Origin: Prorocentrum cordatum
Taxonomy: Eukaryota; Sar; Dinophyceae; Prorocentrales; Prorocentraceae
NCBI GenBank assembly: GCA_963575745.1
Contig: CAUYUJ010018540.1
Coordinates: 93,867 to 157,866 of the forward strand
Direction of reading: 5' to 3'
Length of the DNA stretch: 64,000 bases
Part shown: positions 8,799-18,362 of the stretch, piece by piece
Layout: each line of letters begins with the position of its first letter
How positions within the stretch are numbered: position 1 is the first letter of the stretch
The notes under the pieces: generated by a model
Seen by the model: the letters and a program-made list of their open reading frames with translations, nothing else
The model's database searches: none
What the model was told of the DNA's origin: nothing
Translations under genes and position numbers: made by a program

Positions 8799-10004
8799 AT
8801 GGCTAAAGCAGGCATATTTGAAGATGCTACGAGATTCAATTCATGTACAGAACTTTACAATTATTACAAGGGAAGCGGAATGGATGCGGCAAAAACTGGG
8901 CGTAAATACCTTGATGATCTAACAAGTGAAAACGCAGAGACATTTTTGATAAATGTTGTTAGGCAATTACCGCCTACGAACGATGGGGGCTTCTGTCGCC
9001 GGGCAGCAAACTTTTGGGTGGCGCTTTGGATGGAACGAGCACAACGAAACACAGAACAAGACGTTTCAGAAATTCGAGTGTCCAATGCTGTCGAGAAGGT
9101 GCGGGATCATAAATTTGTCTTGTCTGAGTTGTATAGCAAAACAGGCAAGTTACAAAAATGTGCAGTCACAAAAGCAATGGAAAACAATACGTGGTGTATA
9201 TCTTCAATGATGAATTTGTTTCAGATTCACAATCCTCGCGTTCAGTGGGATCCAGTGCCTAAATCATTACGCGAATATGTAGCAAAACTTAATTTAGACA
9301 GTGGCGTATACCCAGGAGGATTGACAATCATGCTTTGCATGATAGCCAGTGGACGTTCTGCATCTCTGTCAAAATTATTACAATATACAAGTATCAAACA
9401 ATGTTTTGACGATGAGTGGAGCAATCAAACGATTGACAAAATGCGTTACGTCATCTTGACCACAGAGAACGAAACCAAAGGATGCAAAATGGCAGAGGGA
9501 TCAACATCTGAGGTGAAACGTAGTTCTCTGCTCTGCAATGTCAATTATGGGTATCACACTGACTGGGTGCGAGACTTCATGCGTGAATTCGACACAACAG
9601 AGAAGATATTTGAATCGTTTGCGCAATCGTTTAAAAAACTTTCAAATATTACTGGCATTGGAGCTTTCAGAGCAGTGCACATTCTACTTTGGATCTTTAT
9701 TGCGTATGATGCTGAGATCTACGTGCCGGACGAAATGTTATATGATTTAGCGGGGCCAAACGTCAGACTGATGGAAAAGATGTGTCAATATGCTGGATTT
9801 ACTTATAAACAGCTATACAAATTAGTGAAAGAAGAGCTGCCGCATATGGAACCGATCGAATATGAAGTATGGACGTGCAAAGTGGTAAACTTTATCTTTC
9901 TCTTGAATATGCAGAAACAGCCGAGCTTGTGTTATCGCTCATTGAAAAAGGAAGAATCGGTCAAGCCAGAAAGACGGCTAACCAAAAAGCAGAAGATTGA
10001 GTAG
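8799..10004 (+). CDS. Intact 401-aa protein, HhH/glycosylase-like (tentative)
   Basis: Uninterrupted frame from ATG to TAG with lower G+C than its neighbours. The C-terminal half holds a helix-hairpin-helix-like segment NITGIGAFRAVHILLW (residues 283-298), then a GPNVR motif (319-323), then IEYEVWTCKVVNF (353-365), and a basic tail (KPERRLTKKQK) that could be a nuclear signal. The order 'G-x-G-x-F-A, GPG-x-R, D/E-x-x-L-C-x-F' recalls the DNA-glycosylase-like alpha-glutamyl/putrescinyl-thymine pyrophosphorylase group, which acts on hydroxymethyluracil-derived bases in phage DNA. This is attractive because dinoflagellate DNA contains hydroxymethyluracil, but the match is weak and the N-terminal half is unrecognised. 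The absence of introns and possible leader relic upstream suggest a retroposed copy. It could equally be an orphan transposon-associated protein. Confidence 0.55.
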   Translation: MAKAGIFEDATRFNSCTELYNYYKGSGMDAAKTGRKYLDDLTSENAETFLINVVRQLPPTNDGGFCRRAANFWVALWMERAQRNTEQDVSEIRVSNAVEKVRDHKFVLSELYSKTGKLQKCAVTKAMENNTWCISSMMNLFQIHNPRVQWDPVPKSLREYVAKLNLDSGVYPGGLTIMLCMIASGRSASLSKLLQYTSIKQCFDDEWSNQTIDKMRYVILTTENETKGCKMAEGSTSEVKRSSLLCNVNYGYHTDWVRDFMREFDTTEKIFESFAQSFKKLSNITGIGAFRAVHILLWIFIAYDAEIYVPDEMLYDLAGPNVRLMEKMCQYAGFTYKQLYKLVKEELPHMEPIEYEVWTCKVVNFIFLLNMQKQPSLCYRSLKKEESVKPERRLTKKQKIE

Positions 10005-10397
10005 CTTGGGAATACAATATATATGCTGCGCTGGCCATGATATTATCGTCGTACCATTTGGCTTCTGCGCTTGAATCTCTGCTGCGGTGCTGACAAAGCG
10101 CCGTGTAGAAAGAACTGCCACTTACTAAACCAAGCTTATATTCAAATGGCTGACGCCCTTTTCGTCACCCCTCCAGATTTTAAGAATTTGCGTTTTATAT
10201 CATTTTCGTGCAATGTGACTACGTAACCAAACAACACATCATTCAGTGCCCAAACACATATGATTCACCAGCATATATACATAGGCATAGCGCAGCAACT
10301 ATGCTACATACATATCGATCATTGAGCACAGTATCCACGACATGTTATGTGTAAGATATTAAGTGCTTAACATCTTCATCATGATCAATAAACAGGG
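10005..10397. other. Intergenic, nothing recognised
   Basis: 3' flank of the 401-aa gene, mixed composition, no open frame of note and no repeats beyond short ATAT runs. Confidence 0.6.
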
Positions 10398-10418
10398 GGG
10401 CCCATAGGGGAGGGCCAC
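10398..10418 (-). repeat. Conserved module abutting a microsatellite, copy 2
   Basis: GGGCCCATAGGGGAGGGCCA is nearly the reverse complement of 1285-1305, again directly beside a tetranucleotide microsatellite (10440-10630). Confidence 0.6.
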
Positions 10419-10439
10419 CCATATATGTATATGGATGCT

Positions 10440-10630
10440 TGTATGAATTGTATGTGTTTGCATGTATGTATGTATGCATGCATGCATGCATGTATGAATG
10501 TATGTATGTATGTATGTATGAATGAATGAATGAATGTATGTATGTATGTATGTATGCATGCATGCATGCATGTATGTATGTATGTATGTATGTGTGTATG
10601 TGTGTTTGTAGATACGTGTGTGTGTGTAGT
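10440..10630. repeat. TGTA/TGCA/TGAA microsatellite
   Basis: Blocks of TGTA, TGCA and TGAA tetramers alternate, ending in a short TG run. Confidence 0.95.
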
Positions 10631-10789
10631 CGCGCGCTTTGGTTCTAGTCGTGGCCACGGAACTCGCAGTGCAAGGACTTGACGGGGAGCGCAATGGCGA
10701 GCGTGAAAACCTGACCTGGCCCAACCAGACCTGTCCACAAAGCTTGTCTGGGATAGCCACGTGGGAAACTGCCACGGAACTCCGACAAC

Positions 10790-10945
10790 GGGCGTCGTCG
10801 TCGTCGTCGTCGTTGTGGTCGTCGCCGTCGTCGTTTTTTTTCGCCTTCGTCGTCGATCGTCAATCGTCGTCGCCGTCGTCGTCAACTTTCGACCGCGTCG
10901 TCGGCGTCGTCGCCGTCGTCGCCTTCTTCACCCCCATGTCTTACT
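10790..10945. repeat. GTC/CGTC trinucleotide tract
   Basis: Imperfect CGT/GTC repeats. The sequence then changes to CTCCTCC runs to about 11035. Open frames on both strands are low-complexity only. Confidence 0.9.
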
Positions 10946-11049
10946 CATCGTGCTCATCCCCCTCCTCCTCCCTCCTCGTCCCCGTCCTCCCCCCTCTTCT
11001 CATCCTCCGATTATTCCTCCCTCTCCTTTCCTCGGCCGATGCGCCCCAA

Positions 11050-12340
11050 GTGGTACCACTTGAGGCATGTAACTGCTGCTTCGCAATCCAGGCGCCAAGG
11101 GTCCAGGCCCGCCCCTCATGCCCCATATGCACGACGGGGGCGCGGCCCGAGAGGCCCCAAAAAGGCTCCCGGAAGGCTTCAAAACTGTTTCCCAGAGATC
11201 CCCGAGAGGCCAACCGCGAGACCCCAACCCACATACAAGAGGCCTCAGACCGACAACCCCAGGATGGGCCGAAGGCCAGTCGGATATTGGGCGATCTTGA
11301 GTGCATCGCGGGCCACGTTGGGGGCATATTGGGGCCGCCCTGGCTGTCTGGAGACAAGGTGGAGGGCATTGCGGGCGAGCTTGTCCGTTTTGCCGGCCAT
11401 TCGGGGTCGTGCCGACCTCCGTTTCGGCTGTTTCGGGAAGCCTTCGGGGCCGTCCTGGGGCGATCTTGGAAGCCTCTGGGCGCGCGATACGGCTCGGGAA
11501 GGTTTGGAGCCGGCTCCAAGATGGATCCGCGAGATGGACCACGGATCGCAAGCGGAAGCCTTCTGCCCTGAGGGAGCCCCAGGAAATTCCAAGAGGGCCT
11601 GAGGAGGTCCAGAGAAACACCGAAGAGACCCCCAGTCGGCTTCAAGCGGCTCCCAGGTGGCCAAAGAGGCCCTAGGGGGCGCGGCTGCCACCCGGACGCG
11701 TCAGAGATGGGTCGGAGAGGTCCCTCGGGAAAGTTTCCGACGTGATCGCAGCGAGTATCGACTGGCCCTCTGACGACGTCCTCGTGCTCTGGCCACGCGA
11801 GAGACCGCTCGCGCGACGGATGATTGACCGCTCTCGGGGCTCTCTTGGAGCCCTCCGGGGACAATCTGCGAGCTCCGTTCGGTCCTCCCCGGGAGCTGTC
11901 GAGCCTCTCCAAGGCGGGTTCGGAGAGCCCCGAGAAGGGCCCAGGGAGCTCCAGAAGGAGCCCGGGCAGCTCCAAGAGGACCCCAAGAGCGGTCACACGA
12001 GAGGGCGCTCGCATGACCGACGTTTGACTGCTCTCGGGGCTTCCTTGGAGCCCTCCCAGGACTGCGCGGGGGCTTTCCTCCCGCCCCTTCCGGGGGGCTT
12101 CCGGGCCCCGCCATAGACGGCTTGGGAGAGCCCTCTCGGGCTCCAGAGGCGGCGCGGAGGGCTCCGAGAGGAGCCCAGGAACGGTCGCGCGCGAGAGCGC
12201 TCGCGTGACCGATTTGCGACTGCTCTCAGGGTCCGTTCGCAGCCTCCTGGAAGCCATCTTGGCCGCCATGGAAGCGCGTCGGGATCGCCTTGTAGGCAAC
12301 GTTGCGCCATCTTCGGGCCGTCTTGGGAGGTCATTGAGTC
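11050..12340. repeat. AAGAGGCCC-type dispersed repeat
   Basis: About 1.3 kb of imperfect AAGAGGCCCC / GGGCCTCTTGG units and CGAGAGGGCTC variants, without credible coding content. The segment 11190-11250 ('CCCGAGAGGCCAACCGCGAG', then CCCAACCCACAT) is collinear with 63040-63075 on the same strand, so both are copies of one dispersed family. Frames of 100-570 codons on either strand reflect lack of stops. Confidence 0.7.
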
Positions 12341-12719
12341 GCCCCGGGGCCATGTTTGTTTTTTCCCCCCATCTGGCGGCCGGCTGCTCAACGCAACGCC
12401 GCGGAATCGGCGCGCGGAGACGCCGCTGGCGCGACGCCAACCTTAACATGAGGAAGGGGGGGGCGGACGGAGGAGGACGAGGGCGACGACGACGAAAGAC
12501 GCTCGCAAGCTTCGCGAGCGCACTTCCCCGCGATCTGAACGACCGCTCATGGAACCAAGCAACCCACATCGCCGAGCGAGGAGCCGCAGTACAATACAAT
12601 CCACGGCGCAAGGTCGTAACCACCCCAAGATTCACATTATGCTTTGAACGCATGATGCATGGGCGTGCGTACCATATTCAGCTGTCATGTTGGACTAAGG
12701 CAAGTGGCATTCACATTCG

Positions 12720-13019
12720 TCACTCGGCGCGCAAGGCGTGCCCCCGGCGACAGTCTGCGTTCGAATGCAGTTTCCCGTTCCGGTCAAAGGCATTGCACTC
12801 GTTGGCGAAGGCAGCGCAATATTGGTTTGCTGAAGCACCTCGTGGGGAAAAACGGCAACGATCTCCGAAATTACAGAAGCCACCTCTAGCAAACGAGAAA
12901 CGCGCCTTCTCGTTTGTGCAATTTGCAGCCCTGTGGCCACGTTGCCCACGGCGGAAACACCTGCCTAACTGGATTGCCTCTCGTTTCGCCTGATACGCTG
13001 CTTCTTCGTCTTCTTCCAA
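12720..13019 (-). pseudogene. Zinc-knuckle plus CCCH-finger gene fragment
   Basis: A 99-codon minus-strand frame begins with MEEDEEAAYQAKREAIQ, then CFRRGQRGHRAANC, a CCHC zinc knuckle with its second Cys replaced by Arg. It continues as RFSFARGGFCNFGDRCRFSP, a CCCH finger of the 'F.RG.C..GD.CRFSH' type with the first Cys and the final His lost. Both folds are common in dinoflagellate RNA-binding proteins and retrotransposon gags. The paired loss of ligands and lack of flanking exons mark a dead fragment. Confidence 0.5.
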
Positions 13020-13540
13020 GCGTAGCTTGGCTCGTTATCGCATTGGTCGCTCCGTTTTCTCAAGAGAAGAGTCGAACATACTCGCGCAGTGAAATGTTTT
13101 AACTTCCTGCTTCAAGCTCTCATTTGGGCACGAAATATGGCCGCAAAGACCCCCGAAGCAAAGACGTCTTGCCTTGCAGTGTCGACAGCCGTATGATTCT
13201 GCATGTCGACGACATCCATCCAAAATCCAATCACAGTTACAACACTATGATCTATCATTGTGACATTTTCAGCCTGGGTCCCAGAAGTTACCAGCATAGC
13301 ACAAATTTGCCTGGTCCACCACTTGGCGATCCACAGTGATGCCACATCTGTTGCACAGGAATCTGGAACCCATTCGTCTGTCAAGCCTTTGCAAGCAAAT
13401 CCGCCGATCTGGCGTGTGAGTTTCTGAGAGCGTGGACTTGAGTTCGCTCAAGCTTCGCTCTGCAAGGGGGGGGGGGGCGTACGTTATTTCCGACGTCATT
13501 TCCGACGTTTTTCGGTACCCGGGGACAGGGGGGTCTAGAA
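13020..13540. other. Unassigned, possible minus-strand gene remnant
   Basis: Several short minus-strand frames (13112-13384, 13269-13580) with a balanced residue mix and a CNRC motif, in ordinary-complexity DNA. No family recognised; may be a continuation of the zinc-finger pseudogene or its intron. Confidence 0.3.
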
Positions 13541-13690
13541 AACTCCAATTCCGGAGCCCAGACCGCCCAAGACAGCCCAAGAGGAAGCCAAGAGAGGCCC
13601 AAGAGGACCCCTAGACAATGCAAGAGGGCCCCGAATCGCCGAAACATCGGTCGAACCGCCGCCCAAGATGCCCCGAAGATCATAAAACAG
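13541..13690. repeat. Short AAGAGGCCC-type repeat block
   Basis: GCCCAAGA-type units on the plus strand, as in neighbouring blocks. It forms the left flank of the ATC tract. Confidence 0.6.
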
Positions 13691-13888
13691 CAGCCATATC
13701 ATCAGCACCAGCACCCACATCATAAACATCATCACCATCGACACCATCGTCATGATCCTCCTCCTCCTCCTCCTCCTCATCATCATCATCATCCTCATCC
13801 ACATCCTCATCCTCATCCTCATCCGCATCCTCATCCTCATCCTCATCAGCAGCAGCATCAGCAGCAGCAGCAGCAGAAGCAGCAGCAA

Positions 13889-13944
<56 letters not shown>

Positions 13945-13948
13945 ACAG

Positions 13949-13985
<37 letters not shown>

Positions 13986-14023
13986 TTCGTCGTCCTCCTC
14001 CTCCTCCTCATCATCATCATGAG

Positions 14024-14113
<90 letters not shown>

Positions 14114-14135
14114 TATCATCATCATCTTGCTCTCA
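13691..14135. repeat. Long CAT/ATC trinucleotide tract
   Basis: About 445 bp of ATC with CTC and AGC interruptions. On the minus strand it reads as repeated ATG codons and lies just downstream of the spliced-leader relics, so it may be part of the retroposed transcript. Confidence 0.95.
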
Positions 14136-14176
14136 ATCCCCCGGATCGGCGGCACTGGCCGGAGGCCAGCCCAATA

Positions 14177-14228
14177 CTTGTGCCAAAACAGCTTGACCCA
14201 AAATGACTTGAGCCAAAATGGCTACGGA
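14177..14228 (-). other. Perfect spliced leader plus two tandem relics
   Basis: Minus strand, 5' to 3': 14228-14207 matches all 22 positions of DinoSL. It is followed directly by 14206-14192, TCATTTTGGGTCAAG, and 14191-14177, CTGTTTTGGCACAAG. These differ at two and three positions from the 3' 15 nt of the leader (CCATTTTGGCTCAAG). No GT donor follows, so this is not an SL-RNA gene. The series of leaders of increasing decay is the documented signature of repeated trans-splicing and retroposition in dinoflagellates. The cDNA body must run leftward from 14176 on the minus strand. Confidence 0.9.
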
Positions 14229-14690
14229 TCCTCCTGGGGCCATCTTGAGAGCCTCTTGGGCGCTCCTGGGGCGGTCATCATGGCCTCTTGGGCCGTCGTG
14301 GGCCGTCGGAAAGCCAAAAAATAGCGAACCCCAGTGCCAAGATCCTGCGAACACTTGCAGGAAGTCGATGAATGTGTTTTCTCTGGGGCCCTCTTGGGGG
14401 TCCTCTTTTGGAGCCCTCTTAGGAGGTGGTGGGGGCCACTGCGGCCAACTTAAGGCGACGGTGGGCCTTGTTCGGTCCATCTTGGGCCCTCTGGAAGCCA
14501 TATTGGCCGTCCTGGAAGCACGTTGGGACCGCCATGGAGGCAATCTTGGGCTACGTCGGCAGTCTTACAGGCCTCTTGGAGCCCATCCTGGGCCATATTA
14601 GGGCCGTCTTGGGAGGCAATTGGGTCGTCCTGCGGCCATCTTGGGAGCCTCTCGGGTGCTCTCGGGGCGGTCATGATGGTCTCCTTTAAT
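14229..14690. repeat. CTTGGGGCC-type dispersed repeat
   Basis: Imperfect CTCTTGGG.GCC units. A segment near 14310 (minus strand TTTTTTGGCTTTCCGACGGCCC) parallels 62640-62690 on the plus strand, indicating the same family as 1-1110 and 62.2-63.2 kb. Confidence 0.65.
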
Positions 14691-14697
14691 TTTGTCC

Positions 14698-14930
14698 GAC
14701 CACCACGACGACCACGACGACGACGATGACGGCGAAGACGGCGACGACCACGACGACGGCGACGGCGACGAGGACGACGACGACGACGACAGCGACGACC
14801 ACGTCGACGACGGCGACGACCGACGACGACGACAGCGGCAGCGGCGGCGGCGGCTGCGGGGGCGACGGCGGCGGCGGCACCGCCGACGACGTCGGCGGCG
14901 GCGGCACGAATGCAAGCAGGACGAGTAAGA
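14698..14930. repeat. ACG/GACGGC trinucleotide tract
   Basis: Imperfect ACG, GGC and GAC units without stops in several frames, giving Asp-, Arg- or Thr-rich pseudo-proteins. Confidence 0.95.
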
Positions 14931-14944
14931 GAAATACAAACTCG

Positions 14945-15200
14945 AACACACACACACACACCCAGACACAAACACAAACACCAGCACACACACACACACA
15001 CGCACACACAAACAAAACACACAAACGCACACAGACACAGACACAGACACAGACACACACATTCACACACACACACACACACACGCACACATACACACAC
15101 CAGCACACACACACACACACACGCCCACGCACACACAGACACAGACACAGACACAGACACAGACACAAACACAGACACAGGCACACACACAAGAAAAGAA
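14945..15200. repeat. CA / CACAGA microsatellite
   Basis: CA dinucleotides with interspersed ACAGAC hexamers over about 255 bp. Confidence 0.95.
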
Positions 15201-15289
15201 ACACGTCGTCCCGCTCCCGAGCAGCGCGGAGATGCCCCGCGAACGCATGGACGTGAATGGTTCGGGAACATCTTGATAGCCGCTTTAAG

Positions 15290-16121
15290 GCCTCATGGGG
15301 GGGCCTCTCGGGAGCCTTTTGGGGGGCCTCTTGGGAGCGTCTGGGTGCGTCTTGGGAGCCTCGGGGAGGGGTCCTGGCATCCCCGGTGGCTCTCTTCAAC
15401 CTAGGGGCGGAAAAATCAGTTCGGATTCCCTCCTCCAGGACCCCCGCTTGGAACGGCCTTGGTGGCCTCGTGGGTCGTCGTGGGGGCCTCTGGGTGCATC
15501 TTGGGAGCATGCGGGTCTCCCTTGGGCTGTCCTCGAGCGTTTTTCTTGGGGACCTCTGGGGCGACTTTCGAAGACCTCTGGGGCCGTCTTGGACTCTGGG
15601 AAGGCGAATCAGGCGGATATGCGGAAAACATTACGTTACCCGAAAGGAATTGGACGACTTTTAATCCTTAGGGCTCCCTCAGGTGGCGTTCTGGAGGGGC
15701 GCCTTGGAGGCTTATTGGACTGTTTTGGGGTCTCTTGGGGGTCTCTGGAAACCTCTGAGAGGCCTCTTGGGGGCTTCCTTGAGCTTTCTGGGGGCCTCTT
15801 TGGCGCAAGGGCGGCAAAATGCATTCGGAGCCTTCGTCCCAGACCCCCGCTGGGAGCGGTCTTGGTGGCTTCTTGGGCTGTTTTGGGTGCTTCTTGGGAC
15901 GTCCTGGAACCTTTTTGGGGACCTCTGGGGCGTTTTCCTGAAACCTCTGGGGCCGTCTTGGACGGTGTGAAGGCGAATCAGGCGAATATGCAAAACATTT
16001 CGTTTCCGTAAGGATTGGGACGATTTTTGTTCCTTGGGGTTCCCTTGGGGGGCCTTGGAAGCCTCTTGGGGCGTCTTGGGGGCCTCTTGGGGCCTCTTGA
16101 AAGCTTCTTGGGGGCCTCTTG
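15290..16121 (+). repeat. ~370-bp tandem repeat, left part
   Basis: Two collinear units end in 'GGGGCCGTCTTGGA', then GGCGAATCAGGCG.ATATG, CATTACGTT/CATTTCGTT and TTGGACGACTTTT (15649) or TTGGGACGATTTTT (16015), about 366 bp apart. A third unit is split by the Copia-1 insertion. Its end, GGCACGACAGCGAAAAC to GGGGCTATTTGTCC, lies at 25728-25800, and its length without the insertion is about 380 bp. Each unit is largely filled by CCTCTTGGGG repeats. Confidence 0.65.
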
Positions 16122-16452
16122 TGTGAAGATGGGAGTTTTGGGGACAGCCCGAAACGCAGTAGATAAGCAGCTCAAGAGTTGGTTGCCCTTTTCGAGGGCT
16201 CGAGGAGTTTTAAAACACATAACATAACAAGTTATGTTTCCGTGGCCGTTTGCATCTCAAACGATATCAGGGGATCCCCTATTTGAGCCAGACAGCGATA
16301 ACACATTATCAGGCGTGTTCCAGTCCGAGACTGGGGTTTCCCTGATTTCATCAGCTGTGTGTATGGTGCTGGACGCACCGCTTCATATTCGATCGACCGA
16401 ACGGATCTTGCAGCTCGTGTGGAAAAAGGGCTCATATCCATTATCATTGACA
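16122..16452 (+). repeat. Copia-1 5' LTR
   Basis: 331 bp, TGT...ACA. It contains a perfect 8-bp-arm dyad AACATAAC-AA-GTTATGTT at 16221-16238, kept in the other LTR at 25289-25306, which may be a factor-binding site. No clear TATA box. Confidence 0.9.
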
Positions 16453-16453
16453 C

Positions 16454-16467
16454 TGGTAGTGCGGAGC
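16454..16467 (+). other. Copia-1 primer binding site
   Basis: TGGTAGTGCGGAGC begins two bases after the LTR. It equals the Copia-2 site TGGTAGCGGAGC with an extra TG, and fits priming by a tRNA ending in GCTACCA, as initiator tRNA-Met does in many eukaryotes. Confidence 0.7.
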
Positions 16468-16600
16468 TTGTGTTTCGAGACGGCCTATGCGAGTTCATTG
16501 GTGCAGTTTCTTAACGCCACTACATATCATAAAGACCTGCTCTGCGAAGTTCGGGCATCCACTCACCTTCGAGAACCCGTTCTCGGTCACCTACCTCCAC

Positions 16601-16740
16601 GAGTTCACAAACCTCACAGAGTTCACCGACCTCACAGAGTTCACAGACCTCACAGAGTTCACCGACCTCACAGAGTTCACAGACCTCACAGAGTTCACAT
16701 ACCTCACAAGAGTTCAAAGACATCACAGAGTTCGCAGACC
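16601..16740 (+). repeat. 18-bp minisatellite in Copia-1 leader
   Basis: About seven units of GAGTTCACAGACCTCACA with alternating CAG/CCG at one site. It sits directly before the gag ATG and would repeat EFTDLT if translated. Confidence 0.9.
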
Positions 16741-16757
16741 CAGCAGATTTCGGCACA

Positions 16758-17360
16758 ATGGCGCAGGTACAAGATAGGCGTACACGTGCACACGTTTGGC
16801 TAGTTAAAGACGGTATACCCTGTTATGATGGCGGCGCAACTTCAGCAGAAGAATGGGACGAAAGAATACGGCTTGGTTTCTTGGGCGCAGAGACGGCAGA
16901 GAAGAAAAAGAGTTTCATCGCAAAGGTCAAGAACGGCCTCACGGACAGAGCGTGGACGCTCAGCCACAAGGATGAGAAGATTCGGTTTCGGCTTTCACGA
17001 GGTTGTTCAAGAAGGGCAGCGCGGCAGAGGAGAAAGAAAAGGCGATCGAGGAGGCGCTCGACATTTTGATCAAGTGCGTGCGCTCACATTGCGAGAAGGT
17101 GGCCCCGTTACAGAAGCACAAGGCGTTCCTGGACTATGTCAAACGCGGTCAGCGGCGGCCCAACGAGCCGATAGAGGACTTTATCCAGAGACGACGGGGC
17201 TCATACGAGAAGCTGAAGGATCTCACAGGCGGTAGCACGCAGGTTTCTGAGGACTTGCGAACGTTTTCCTTACTAGACATGTGTGGCATCACGGAGGCGC
17301 AGCACAAAACATTTCTTGGCCAGGCCCAGAACGAGTACGGTTGGGATGCGATATGCGAGG
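16758..17360 (+). pseudogene. Copia-1 gag, N-terminal part
   Basis: The ATG at 16758 opens a frame (MAQVQDRRTRAHVWLV...) with PCYDGGATSAEEWDERIRL, typical of copia-type gag. Near 16985-17000 the reading shifts to the frame that continues FKKGSAAEEKEKAIEEALDIL and YVKRGQRRPNEPIEDFIQRR, the helical gag core. At 17361 coding ends abruptly where a 1-kb repeat has been inserted. The protein would form the capsid-like particle. Confidence 0.75.
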
Positions 17361-18362
17361 AATCCCACCAGCCCTTTGGGCGTGAGTGGTTTAGAGAGCC
17401 CGCTCTGTCCTCAACCCCCATTCTTCCCCTTCGGGGAGGGGTTTACCCCTCCCCCTACCCCCTCCCCCTGGACCTGGAGAGGGAGTTCCGCGGGTCGTCA
17501 GGGGGGGTCTTTTTCGACGTCTGGGAGGGCCAAACAACGACGACCCTCACGAGGATTCTGGCCCCGAGGGGGGGGGGGGGGGAGTTTGGTGCCTCAGCTC
17601 GTCTTTGAAGCCAAAATCATTGATTTTACCACGGTGTTGGACCCATTTTGGCCTCCTGAGGGGGCCGCGCTCATCTTCCTTCATAGCAAAATCATTGATG
17701 TTACGAAGGTTTTGGGCTCATTTTGTCTTTCTCAGGGGGCAGCTCTCATTTGCGTTTCAAAGGAGGTCGCAAGAGGCCCCAAGATGGCCCCAAGAGGCCC
17801 CCAGGAGGCCCCCAAGAGGCCTCCAAGAGGCCCCCCAGAGGCCCCCAAGCGGCCCCAACAGGCCCCCAAGAGGCCCCCAAGAGGCCCCCAAGAGGCCCCA
17901 AGAGGCCCCAAGAGGCCCCCAAAAGGCCCCCAAGAGGCCCCCAAGAGGCCCCCAAGAGGCCCCAAGAGGCTCCAAGAGGCCCCCAAGAGGCCCCACGAGG
18001 AGCCCGAACGACTCACACCAGGACGAGGGGCCCGAACGACTCACACCACGAAGAGCCCGAACGACTCACACCACAAGGAGGGGCCCGAACGAGTCACACC
18101 AGGACGAGGCGCCCGAACGACTCACACCACGAGGAGCCCGAACGACTCACACACGAGGAGCGTTTTCTCTCCCTCCTCCTCCGCTTCGTCCTTCTCCCGC
18201 TCCCCCCACAAGGAGGATGTGCAAGCAGGCGGAAGGAAGGAGGAACAGGGGAGATATGCGGGGCCAAGCGGACACACGCCTGAAAAACACGACTGTCGGC
18301 ATGCTTCGCAAGAGTTGCTGCTGTGAGATGGGCTGGTGGGGATACGCGAAACGTAAAGAATT
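17361..18362 (+). mobile_element. Minisatellite-bearing insertion element, copy 1
   Basis: Sequence foreign to gag, from AATCCCACCAGCCC to GCGTAAAGAATT, with the same start, order and end as 36975-38056. Parts in order: a C-rich head (CTTCCCCTTCGGGGAGGGG); two ~75-bp repeats containing AAAATCATTGAT; about 230 bp of ~10-bp units CCCCAAGAGG; and an ~25-bp minisatellite CCCGAACGACTCACACCA. It ends with a unique tail containing CACGACTGTCGGCATGC. No coding frame. Gag resumes at once after it, so it transposed into Copia-1. Confidence 0.8.

Noticed and set aside
10941-12653. 570-codon minus-strand open frame
   Set aside because: It consists of AAGAGGCCC-type repeat translated as Arg/Pro/Ser; the same DNA is equally open on the plus strand.
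14207-14228. SL-RNA gene
   Set aside because: The perfect leader is followed by relic leaders, not a GT donor and Sm-site region.
13535-14324. Poly-Met or poly-Ile proteins
   Set aside because: They are translations of the ATC microsatellite. The start of the listed minus frame is also not ATG.
17283-18326. 347-codon frame continuing from gag
   Set aside because: It crosses the inserted minisatellite element; only codons before 17361 and after 18362 belong to gag.
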